Source: Thermoflexales bacterium
Lineage (GTDB): Bacteria > Chloroflexota > Anaerolineae > J036 > Brachytrichaceae
NCBI GenBank assembly: GCA_025056965.1
Contig: JANWVF010000006.1
Span: forward strand, 1 to 64,000
Reading direction: 5' to 3'
DNA length: 64,000 nt
Below are positions 9,101 through 17,105 of this stretch, in pieces. The translations under genes were made by a program, and so were the position numbers. Numbering within the stretch: position 1 is the stretch's first letter; every line of letters begins with the position of its first letter. Under the pieces are notes generated by a model. That model was given only the letters and a program-made list of their open reading frames with translations, was not told where the DNA came from and made no database searches.

Positions 9101-10972
9101 ATGCCAAAGCGATCGCTACCTTCCCCGCTCGCGCCTTGCCTAATCCCCGAGCCGCGCTCGATGACCCTGAACGGGGGTGTGTGCGAGGTGCGTCCAGACC
9201 GGCTCATCGTATTAAAGTCGCCGCGACCGGCACAGGGCTTTTTTGAAGCGCAGGAGGCACAGCGCGCGCTGAGTCAGTATGCGCGAGTGACTTGGCATAT
9301 CCACGCCAGCGATGCTGCGCCGGCGGAGACGATCGGCCTGCTCATGACAATCGGAGACACCGACGAAGCTGACGAGGTCGGCAAACAGCGCTATACCCTC
9401 GACATCACGCCAGAGCGCATCACCGTCACCGCGCCGGCCGCGGCCGGCGCGTTCTACGCCGTGATGACCTTGACCCAGCTCTTGCGACAGTACGGGCGTG
9501 CGCTCCCTGCACTGCGCATCGAGGACGGGCCTGACTTCGCCCGGCGTGGCGTCATGCTCGACATCAGCCGCGACAAAGTGCCGACGATGAAGACGCTCTT
9601 CGAGCTGGTGGACTTGTTGGCTGAGTTGAAGGTGAATGAGTTTCAGCTCTACACCGAGCACACCTTCGCCTTCCGGCGCCACCCGCGGGTTTGGGCCAAT
9701 GCCTCGCCGATGACCGGCGAGGAGATCATGCAACTGGACGCATACTGCCGGGCGCGGCATATTGACCTCGTGCCGAATCAAAACTGCTTCGGCCACATGC
9801 GCCGCTGGCTCATCCATGATGCCTACCGCCATTTGGCGGAGTGCCCAAATGGATGCGAGACCGCGTGGGGCTACTTCGCCGAGCCGTTTACGCTGTGTCC
9901 CCTGGACCCGGGCAGCATCAAGCTGGTCGAGGAGATCTTCGAGGAAGTGCTGCCGCACTACACCAGCCGCTTCTTCAACGTCGGCTGTGACGAGACGGTG
10001 GACCTGGGCAATGGCCGCAGCAAAGCTGAGGTCGAAGCCAAAGGCGTCGGTCGCGTCTACCTGGAGTTTCTGCTCCAGATTTACGAGCGGGTGAAGCGCC
10101 ATGGCCGGACGATGCAATTCTGGGGCGACATCATCATGGCACATCCTGAACTCGTCGCTGAGCTGCCTAAAGACGTGATCGCGATGGAATGGGGATATGA
10201 GCATGATCATCCGTTCGCCGAACATGGCGCAACGTTTGCGGCGTCGGGCATCCCCTTCTACGTGTGTGGCGGCACGTCGTCGTGGAACAGCATCGGCGGA
10301 CGCACCGAAAACGCGATCGGCAATCTGCTCAACGCCGCCGAGAGCGGCAAGCGACACGGCGCCGTCGGCTTCCTCAACACCGATTGGGGCGACAGCGGTC
10401 ACCTGCAACCGCTACCGGCGAGTTATTTGCCGTATGCCTACGGCGCCGGCGTGTCCTGGTGTATCCAGACGAACCGCGACGTAGATATTGCCCGCGCCGT
10501 CAGCCTGCACGTCTTCGGTGACCCAAGCGGGGCGACCGGCGCATTTGCCTATGACCTCGGGAACGTATACACGCACATCCCCTTCCGCACCCACAATGGC
10601 ACGGCCTATGGCTATGCTGTAACATCGGATGAAGAGACGCTGCGCCGCCGGTTTAAGGAGGCTCCGGCGGATAGGCGCTGGCTGACGCGCGTCAAGAAAG
10701 AGCTCGATCGCTTGGAAGCGATCGTTCCCACGCTGAAGATGGCGTCTCCCGATGCGGCCTTGATACGACGCGAGTTTGCGTATGCGCTACACCTGATGCG
10801 CTATGGCCTGGCGCGGCTAGAGCGGCTCGGTGTGGCTGCCAAGCCTGCGACGCTCGACCTAAAGGCAGTCGCGCGCGAGCGACGCCGGTTGGTTGCCGAG
10901 CATCACCGCGTCTGGCTGGCGCGCAATCGCCCCGGCGGTATGGAAGACAGCGCCGCGAATATTCGCCTCTGA
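9101..10972 (+). CDS. glycoside hydrolase family 20 (beta-N-acetylhexosaminidase-like)
   Basis: GAFYAVMTLTQLL, RRGVMLDISRDKVPTMKTLFELVDLLAELKVNEFQLYTEHTFAF, FFNVGCDETVDLG (D-E pair). Confidence 0.85.
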   Translation: MPKRSLPSPLAPCLIPEPRSMTLNGGVCEVRPDRLIVLKSPRPAQGFFEAQEAQRALSQYARVTWHIHASDAAPAETIGLLMTIGDTDEADEVGKQRYTLDITPERITVTAPAAAGAFYAVMTLTQLLRQYGRALPALRIEDGPDFARRGVMLDISRDKVPTMKTLFELVDLLAELKVNEFQLYTEHTFAFRRHPRVWANASPMTGEEIMQLDAYCRARHIDLVPNQNCFGHMRRWLIHDAYRHLAECPNGCETAWGYFAEPFTLCPLDPGSIKLVEEIFEEVLPHYTSRFFNVGCDETVDLGNGRSKAEVEAKGVGRVYLEFLLQIYERVKRHGRTMQFWGDIIMAHPELVAELPKDVIAMEWGYEHDHPFAEHGATFAASGIPFYVCGGTSSWNSIGGRTENAIGNLLNAAESGKRHGAVGFLNTDWGDSGHLQPLPASYLPYAYGAGVSWCIQTNRDVDIARAVSLHVFGDPSGATGAFAYDLGNVYTHIPFRTHNGTAYGYAVTSDEETLRRRFKEAPADRRWLTRVKKELDRLEAIVPTLKMASPDAALIRREFAYALHLMRYGLARLERLGVAAKPATLDLKAVARERRRLVAEHHRVWLARNRPGGMEDSAANIRL

Positions 10973-10978
10973 AACTGG

Positions 10979-11746
10979 TTGCTCATGGTCAATACAAACG
11001 GCGTGCTGGCGGTGATGGACCATCACATCACGATCAACTGGGATGACGGTCCAACGCTCCATCGAATCGCGGCCCAGGTGCGCTATCACACGGGCGCTTC
11101 GGCCACATTGCGGACGCTGCGCGTCAATGCCTCTCAGCGATACAGCGATGATCCGCTCTCCTTCATGACGATGGGCGACGGGCTGCGCGCGGCGTGGATC
11201 TGGCAAGCGCGCGGCCCAGGCTGGACGGCGCAGTTGGCTGTGACGAATCAAGGGGAAGACGATATATACCTGGATGCGCTCGACGCGATCCGCATTGACT
11301 ACGCCTTCGGTGGGTTATTCAATCTGGGCGCGCCGCCTGGCCTGTGGCGCGCCCTGCCCGAAGACGTGCGTGGTTTGCTGGCCGCGCCCGGCGATGACGA
11401 GGGCACATCGGCGGTGCGGAGCAACTTGGCCGCCGGATGGGAGGCCTGGTCGCCGGCCTCGCCGACGGCGACCGGATTTACGCGGCGACGCTGCCTCATC
11501 GTGCAGCCGATCGTGTCCAATCGCAGTCGCCCGCCCGCCATCTTGGTGCGCGTCCTTGATGATGCGTCGGCGCGCACCGAAATTCAGCTGGAGCTAAACG
11601 GCGAGCGATTTGAGAGGCTCTCCGCACGCTATCGCACCGAAGGCATGCTGCTCGGCGCGGGTGCCACCATAGCATCACCTGAGTTCTGGGTCGTCGCCGG
11701 TGATAATGCAGAAGAGCTGAGCAAGCTTGAGGTCAACGTCGAGTGA
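10979..11746 (+). CDS. protein resembling the N-terminal beta-sandwich domain of GH36 alpha-galactosidases, no catalytic barrel
   Basis: WSPASP-type motif GWEAWSPASPTATG and ending SPEFWVVAGDNAEELSKLEV; only 255 aa. Confidence 0.45.
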   Translation: MLMVNTNGVLAVMDHHITINWDDGPTLHRIAAQVRYHTGASATLRTLRVNASQRYSDDPLSFMTMGDGLRAAWIWQARGPGWTAQLAVTNQGEDDIYLDALDAIRIDYAFGGLFNLGAPPGLWRALPEDVRGLLAAPGDDEGTSAVRSNLAAGWEAWSPASPTATGFTRRRCLIVQPIVSNRSRPPAILVRVLDDASARTEIQLELNGERFERLSARYRTEGMLLGAGATIASPEFWVVAGDNAEELSKLEVNVE

Positions 11747-12546
11747 CCGGCATGCGCCCCGCGGTAACTTCAATTGCATGGGATGGCATAGAGGGTTGGA
11801 TGAAGCAAACGCAGTCGAAGGACGTGAAGGGCAAGCGCACGGCTCGCAAGCCGCGCAACGGGGATGAGGCTGCGCTGGCGGCCGACGAACGCGCGCTGAA
11901 GCGCAAAGCAAAAATCGTGCACGAGAAATTGCTGGCGATATATGGCGAACCGCAATGGACGCGGCTGGATGGCGTGAGTGAGCTAGTTGCTACCATCCTC
12001 TCGCAGAACACGAACGACGGCAACCGCGACCTGGCCTATGCCCGGCTGCGCGCTCGCTTCCCGACCTGGGAAGCCGTGCGCGATGCACCGGCCGAGGCGG
12101 TCATCGAGGCCATCCGTCCGGCCGGCTTGGCCAATCAGAAAGGCCCGCGCATCCAGTTTGCTCTCCGGCGCATCACCGAAGAGCGCGGCGAGCTGAACAT
12201 AGACTTCCTCGCCCAGATGCCGGTGGACGAGGCACGTCGCTGGTTGCTCAGCATCAACGGCATCGGGCCGAAGACGGCAGCGATCGTACTGCTGTTCTGT
12301 TACGACAAGCCGGTCTTCCCGGTGGATACGCATGTGCATCGCGTGACCGGTCGGCTCGGTCTGCGCCCTCCCAAGCTAACCGCCGACCAGACACATGACC
12401 TGATGGAGCGCATCTGCCCGCCCGGCGCGCAGTTTGCCTTTCACATCAACCTGATCCGGCATGGGCGCGAGGTCTGCCACGCGCGCAATCCGCAGTGCAA
12501 CCGTTGCCCGCTGCAGCGTGAGTGCGATTACTTTCGCGCCGCTTGA
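11743..12546 (+). CDS. endonuclease III-family DNA glycosylase (HhH-GPD, Fe-S loop)
   Basis: VATILSQNTNDGNRDLAYARL, LLSINGIGPKTAAIVLLFC, C-x6-C-x2-C-x5-C loop CHARNPQCNRCPLQREC; start may be 11800. Confidence 0.9.
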   Translation: MTGMRPAVTSIAWDGIEGWMKQTQSKDVKGKRTARKPRNGDEAALAADERALKRKAKIVHEKLLAIYGEPQWTRLDGVSELVATILSQNTNDGNRDLAYARLRARFPTWEAVRDAPAEAVIEAIRPAGLANQKGPRIQFALRRITEERGELNIDFLAQMPVDEARRWLLSINGIGPKTAAIVLLFCYDKPVFPVDTHVHRVTGRLGLRPPKLTADQTHDLMERICPPGAQFAFHINLIRHGREVCHARNPQCNRCPLQRECDYFRAA

Positions 12547-12571
12547 ACTACCTACCGCGAGTAGCTATAAT
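12543..12571 (+). promoter_or_regulatory. sigma70-type promoter for infC-rpmI-rplT
   Basis: TTGAAC (12543-12548), 17 bp, TATAAT (12566-12571); -35 overlaps the stop codon of the upstream glycosylase gene. Confidence 0.65.
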
Positions 12572-12626
12572 GCGAGGCCGTTCGATGAGAGCAATTGAGT
12601 CCCGCTTGGCGGGGGAGGAATGAAGT

Positions 12627-13454
12627 ATCGCGCAGCAAAGACCGAGTCGAGCATCGTCACAGCAAGCCTTTCGAGTCAACAACCAGATTCGCGCCCCTCA
12701 GGTGCGCGTGATCATGCCGGACGGCACGAACAAAGGCATTCTGGATATACGCGATGCGCTGGAGCTAGCGCGCAACATGCGCATGGATCTGATCGAAGTC
12801 GCGCCGAATGCCGATCCACCGGTATGCCGAATCATAGATTACGGGCGCTTCATCTACGAAAGGGACAAGAAGGAGCGAGCTGCTAGGAAGAGTCAGAAGA
12901 CGATTGAGGTCAAGGGCGTGCAACTGCGCCCTAAGACCACCGAGCATCACCTTGCGTTCAAGATCCGAGCTGCACGGCGCTTCCTGCAAGCGGGCAACAA
13001 AGTAAAACTGAATATGCGCTTTCGCGGTCGCGAAGTCGCAAACCAGCACGTTGCGCTGAGGCTGATTGACCGCTTCTTGCAGGAGCTGGCGGACATCGGC
13101 GTCGTGGAAGTTGCGCCGAGCATGGAGGGCAAGGCACTCGTGGCGGTGGTCGCGCCGACGCCGGCTACGCTGGCGGCGGCTCACCTGAAGTCAACTCAGC
13201 AGCGCATCGCAGCCGAGCGAGAAGCCGACCGCGCGGCGGGTTACAACGAGGAAGAAGAAGAGATCGAGGAGATCGAAGAGGCTGATGAGGACGGTGAGGG
13301 CGAAGGCGAAGTGTTGAACGGACAGGTCACGGAGCTGACCGAAACGGCTTCTGCCAAGGCGCTCACCAAAGAGCAGGAAGCCGAGCTGCGCCGACGACAA
13401 AACCGGGAGAAGCTGGCGCAGAAACGCGCCAACGAGCAGTTCGGCCTGCCATAG
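12627..13454 (+). CDS. infC: translation initiation factor IF-3, probable AUC start codon
   Basis: In-frame upstream of track start (12702): (ATC)AQQRPSRASSQQAFRVNNQIRAPQVRVIMPDG...; TGA at 12621 closes the frame; GGAGGA SD 12614-12619, 7 nt from ATC 12627. Confidence 0.85.
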   Translation: MAQQRPSRASSQQAFRVNNQIRAPQVRVIMPDGTNKGILDIRDALELARNMRMDLIEVAPNADPPVCRIIDYGRFIYERDKKERAARKSQKTIEVKGVQLRPKTTEHHLAFKIRAARRFLQAGNKVKLNMRFRGREVANQHVALRLIDRFLQELADIGVVEVAPSMEGKALVAVVAPTPATLAAAHLKSTQQRIAAEREADRAAGYNEEEEEIEEIEEADEDGEGEGEVLNGQVTELTETASAKALTKEQEAELRRRQNREKLAQKRANEQFGLP

Positions 13455-13493
13455 CCCTATCAAGCGGCGTCCGCGAAGTTAGCGCAGTTGTGT

Positions 13494-13523
13494 TTCGCCG
13501 CAGTCTCGTGGCTGCGGCGAAAT
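13494..13523 (+). promoter_or_regulatory. hairpin between infC and rpmI, candidate L20 operator
   Basis: TTTCGCCGCAG-tctcgtgg-CTGCGGCGAAA 11 bp perfect stem. Confidence 0.45.
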
Positions 13524-13552
13524 TGTGAGAGTAGGTAGCAGAGGAACAACGC

Positions 13553-13762
13553 ATGGGCAAGATCAAAACGCATAAGTCCACGGCCAAGCGCTTCAAGGTG
13601 ACGGGCAGCGGCAAGCTGATGCGCACCCGGCAGGGCAAGAGCCACTTCCGGCGCAAGAAGCCGGCCCGCGTCAAGGCGCTTTTCGTCGAGATGACCGAAG
13701 TAGAGGGCAAGGGTATCCAGAGGCGCATACGCAAGCTTGCCCCCTACCTCAAGAACAAGTAG
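13553..13762 (+). CDS. rpmI: 50S ribosomal protein L35
   Basis: MGKIKTHKSTAKRFKVTGSGKLMRTRQGKSHFRRKK. Confidence 0.97.
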   Translation: MGKIKTHKSTAKRFKVTGSGKLMRTRQGKSHFRRKKPARVKALFVEMTEVEGKGIQRRIRKLAPYLKNK

Positions 13763-13789
13763 AGACCACGAAAAGGAGTAAGCAGGGAA

Positions 13790-14137
13790 ATGGCCAGAGT
13801 GAAAGGCGGCGTGAAGACACGCCGACGCCATAACCGCGTGTTGGCCGCGACCAAAGGTCAGTTCGGGGCGCGGCACAAGCACTTCCGCAAGGCTAATGAG
13901 GCGCGCCTGCATGCCATGGCTTACGCCACCCGCGATCGGCGCAACCGCCGCCGTGAGCTGCGTAGCCTGTGGATCACGCGCATCAATGCCGCGGCGCGCC
14001 TGAACGGCACGACCTACAGTAAGCTCATCCAAGCGCTGAAGGCTGCCGATGTCCGGCTCGATCGCAAGATCCTGGCCGACTTGGCTGCCCGAGACGCCGA
14101 TGCGTTCGCTGCAGTCGTGAAAGCCGTGCAAGCCTGA
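13790..14137 (+). CDS. rplT: 50S ribosomal protein L20
   Basis: [70 protein letters not shown]. Confidence 0.98.
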   Translation: MARVKGGVKTRRRHNRVLAATKGQFGARHKHFRKANEARLHAMAYATRDRRNRRRELRSLWITRINAAARLNGTTYSKLIQALKAADVRLDRKILADLAARDADAFAAVVKAVQA

Positions 14138-14166
14138 ACCGGCCACACGGCGATTACGCCGGCACG

Positions 14167-14206
14167 AAGCCCGGCCGCTTGCTCACAGCGCGCCGGGCTT
14201 TTCTTT
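14167..14206 (+). terminator. intrinsic terminator after rplT
   Basis: AAGCCCGGC ... GCCGGGCTT followed by TTCTTT. Confidence 0.75.
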
Positions 14207-14236
14207 GCCGCTGATCCGGTGTTTGGCTTTCCTAGG

Positions 14237-15199
14237 ATGGCTGGAGTGACTGCCGGGCCGATCACCCTCACAGCAACCCATACCGACCGCCTCGATAAGG
14301 TCGTCGCTGCGCTCTTGCCGACGCTCAGCCGCAGCGCGGTGCAGCGCCTGATCGCGCAAGGGCGCGTGCGAGTGGATGCCATCTCCCGCGACGCCGACTA
14401 CCGTGTGCAGCCGGGGCAGACGATCGTCGTAGATTTGCCTGCGCCGGCGCCCGAGGCGCCTCAGGCCGAGCCGATTGTGCTCGACATCGTTTATGAGGAC
14501 GCGAGCGTGATCGTGATCAACAAGCCGGCCGGCATGGTGGTGCATCCGGGACCCGGCAACCCAAGCGGGACGATTGTGAATGCCGTTTTGGCCTACGCTC
14601 CCGAAGTGCAAACCGTGGGCGACGTGCAGAGGCCTGGCATCGTGCATCGTTTAGATAAGGACACCAGCGGCTTGCTGTTAATTGCCCGCCACGAAGCGGC
14701 CTTGCGCGCGCTCCAGTCGCAATTTAAGGCCCGCACCATTAGGAAAACTTACCTGGCTTTGTGCGTGGGCCGCGTGAGCCCGGAGCATGGCGTGATTAGC
14801 CGTCCGATCGGGCGCGACCCAAGCAACCGCCGTCGCATGGCGGTCATCCCCGGCGGTCGTGAAGCCGTAACAGAATACGTCGTAATCGAGGTATTCGGGC
14901 CGGATGACCGGCTTCCCGCTGCCTATGCGCTGGTGCGTGCGCATCCGCTGACCGGCCGCACGCACCAGTTGCGAGTTCATTTCGCCTCAATCGGGCATCC
15001 CATCGTGGGCGATGCGCTCTACGGAATGCGCAAGGATCAGCTCACGCGCTCCCTGAGGCCGCGCCACATGCTGCACGCCAGCGAGCTGGCCTTCATCTCG
15101 CCGGCTTCAGGACGAGAAGTCAAGCTGCACGCGCCGCTACCGCTGGACATGCGGCGCGTGCTCGAGGAACTCAGCTCTCCTTCATCGCTCGATCAATGA
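14237..15199 (+). CDS. RluA/RluD-family 23S rRNA pseudouridine synthase
   Basis: S4-like N-terminus plus HRLDKDTSGLLLIARHEAALRALQSQF catalytic motif; ORF 14219..15199. Confidence 0.92.
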   Translation: MAGVTAGPITLTATHTDRLDKVVAALLPTLSRSAVQRLIAQGRVRVDAISRDADYRVQPGQTIVVDLPAPAPEAPQAEPIVLDIVYEDASVIVINKPAGMVVHPGPGNPSGTIVNAVLAYAPEVQTVGDVQRPGIVHRLDKDTSGLLLIARHEAALRALQSQFKARTIRKTYLALCVGRVSPEHGVISRPIGRDPSNRRRMAVIPGGREAVTEYVVIEVFGPDDRLPAAYALVRAHPLTGRTHQLRVHFASIGHPIVGDALYGMRKDQLTRSLRPRHMLHASELAFISPASGREVKLHAPLPLDMRRVLEELSSPSSLDQ

Positions 15200-15752
15200 T
15201 CTCTTGGGCGACCTTGCTCATCGTCGTGCGGCGCGAGCGCGCGGTCATTTGGATGTGGTGATAGGCTTCCTCCTCGCCCATGCCGCCTCGCATCAGGATG
15301 CCCTTGGCGCGCTCGATCAACTTGCGCGCGGTCAGCTTTTCCTCCAGTTCGTCCACCTTCTCGCTCAGGCTGCGGCGCTCATTGAAGGTGGCGATGGCGA
15401 CCCGCATCGTGCTGATGAGGTCATCGCGCTTGACCGGCTTGATCAGATAGCCCTGAACCGGTAGTTCCGTGGCTCGGTCGAGCAACGCGGTCTCGTTGTA
15501 GGCGGTCAAGATGATGATGGGGATAGGTCGCTGCTTGAGGATCTCTGCGGCAGCCTCCAGGCCGTCGCGGAAGGGCATGCGCACGTCGAGCAGCGCGATG
15601 TCCGGCTGTTCCCGGTGCGCAAGCGTGACGGCCTCCACACCATCGGCGGCACTGTAGACGGTATGGCCTAGCTCGGTCAGGATAGTGCGCAGGCCCATGC
15701 GGATGATGGATTCGTCGTCAGCAATTAATACACGAAGGCTTTTATTGCTCAT
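15171..15752 (-). CDS. ANTAR-domain response regulator (RNA-binding antiterminator)
   Basis: Receiver domain RVLIADDESIIRMGL...LLDVRMP...ILTAY plus ANTAR LTARKLIERAKGILMRGGMGEEEAYHHIQMTARSRRTTMSKVAQEII. Confidence 0.92.
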   Translation of the reverse strand: MSNKSLRVLIADDESIIRMGLRTILTELGHTVYSAADGVEAVTLAHREQPDIALLDVRMPFRDGLEAAAEILKQRPIPIIILTAYNETALLDRATELPVQGYLIKPVKRDDLISTMRVAIATFNERRSLSEKVDELEEKLTARKLIERAKGILMRGGMGEEEAYHHIQMTARSRRTTMSKVAQEIIDRAMKES

Positions 15753-15884
15753 TGATGAAAACTCCGGATCGAACTACCGGCAGACGCTTGCCTGCATGGC
15801 AGACATATGCCGGCTATGACCAAAGGTCTGGATTTCTGGCTCTCGTCCTGGAGGTGATGCGGATTATACTTTCGCGCAGTTTGG

Positions 15885-17048
15885 ATGCTGCCGTTGATCT
15901 TGGCCGCCTGTTTGGCCGGCCTCATCGTTTACCTCGTCGCCCGTGATGCCTCGCGCGCCCGCCGACTGCCGGCTCTGGATGACACGGCGCCTCCGGCGAC
16001 GCCACACATTTCGATCGTTATTCCCGCGCGCAACGAGGAGGGGAACATCGCGCGCTGCCTGGATGGCGCGCTGCACCAGCGCTATCCGTCCTATGAGGTG
16101 ATTGTGGTGGATGACGGCTCGACCGACGGGACGCCGCGCATTCTAAGGGAATACGCCGCGCGTTTCCCCGACCGGCTGCGCGTGGTCGCCGGACGGCCTT
16201 TGCCGCCGGGCTGGGTGGGCAAGTGCAACGCTTGTCTGCACGGCGCGCACCACGCGCGAGGCGAATGGTTGCTTTTTCTGGACGCCGACACTGCGCCTCG
16301 GCCGACCCTGCTGAATGCGCTGGTGGCGTTCGTCATCCGCCAACGACTCGACGTCGCCAGCGTCCTCCCGTTCAACGAACTGGTCACGTGGTCCGAAAGG
16401 CTGGTTCTACCGGTCTTCTACCAGTTCGCCTTAACGGCCTTCCCGCTGCAAAAGAATCTCTCGGTGGAGGCGCCGGCCAACAACGTAATTGCCAACGGCC
16501 AATGCCTCATGGTGAGGTCTTCGGCGTATTGGTCCGTAGGCGGGCACGAGGCGGTGAAGGACAAAGTGCTGGAAGACATCGAACTTGCGCAGGCGCTGCG
16601 ACGAGCTGGCCATCGGGTTGGCTTGGCAACGGCCTTTGACCAGTTGCGCGTGCGGATGTATCACGACCTGGGCGAGGTAGCCCAGGGACTGGGCAAGCAT
16701 GCTGCCGCGGGCCGTCGTGCCAGCGGGTGGCGAGCCTTTTGGGCCGTGCTGCGCATGTCGCTCACCCTGCTGGTGCCGTGGCCGCTGCTCGCCTTTTGTC
16801 TGACGCAGACCGCCGGAGGGTTACCCACGCTGCATGCCTGGTTGGCGCTGCTGATGGCAGTTTGGGCATTATTGGCCGTGCTGCGGTTCTGGGCTGTGCG
16901 CTATCGCACCTGGTATGGCTTGCCCGAATGGACTGCGCTGCTGGCTCCGATCGGCTGGTTGATCTACCTGGGCATCGTCGTCCGCGGCACGCTGCAGGTG
17001 CTCTTCAAGCGCGGCGTGACTTGGAAGGAGCGGGTGTATCCCCGATGA
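15885..17048 (+). CDS. family 2 glycosyltransferase, membrane-associated
   Basis: SIVIPARNEEGNIARCLDGALHQRYPSYEVIVVDDGSTDGT, LLFLDADTAP, EDIELAQALRRAGHRV, C-terminal TM segments. Confidence 0.88.
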   Translation: MLPLILAACLAGLIVYLVARDASRARRLPALDDTAPPATPHISIVIPARNEEGNIARCLDGALHQRYPSYEVIVVDDGSTDGTPRILREYAARFPDRLRVVAGRPLPPGWVGKCNACLHGAHHARGEWLLFLDADTAPRPTLLNALVAFVIRQRLDVASVLPFNELVTWSERLVLPVFYQFALTAFPLQKNLSVEAPANNVIANGQCLMVRSSAYWSVGGHEAVKDKVLEDIELAQALRRAGHRVGLATAFDQLRVRMYHDLGEVAQGLGKHAAAGRRASGWRAFWAVLRMSLTLLVPWPLLAFCLTQTAGGLPTLHAWLALLMAVWALLAVLRFWAVRYRTWYGLPEWTALLAPIGWLIYLGIVVRGTLQVLFKRGVTWKERVYPR

Positions 17049-17105
17049 GCCGCGGGCCTTAAGCCAAGCCAGTGACAAGGCTGCGGCCGACTCGGGTGGA
17101 AGACG

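Noticed and set aside
9212-10408. 398 aa minus-strand ORF inside GH20 gene
   Set aside because: Antisense shadow ORF in GC-rich DNA; GH20 motifs on the plus strand are clear and the antisense translation matches no family
12620-12886. 88 aa ORF starting at ATG 12620
   Set aside because: Out of frame with infC; ATG only one base from the SD; no domain
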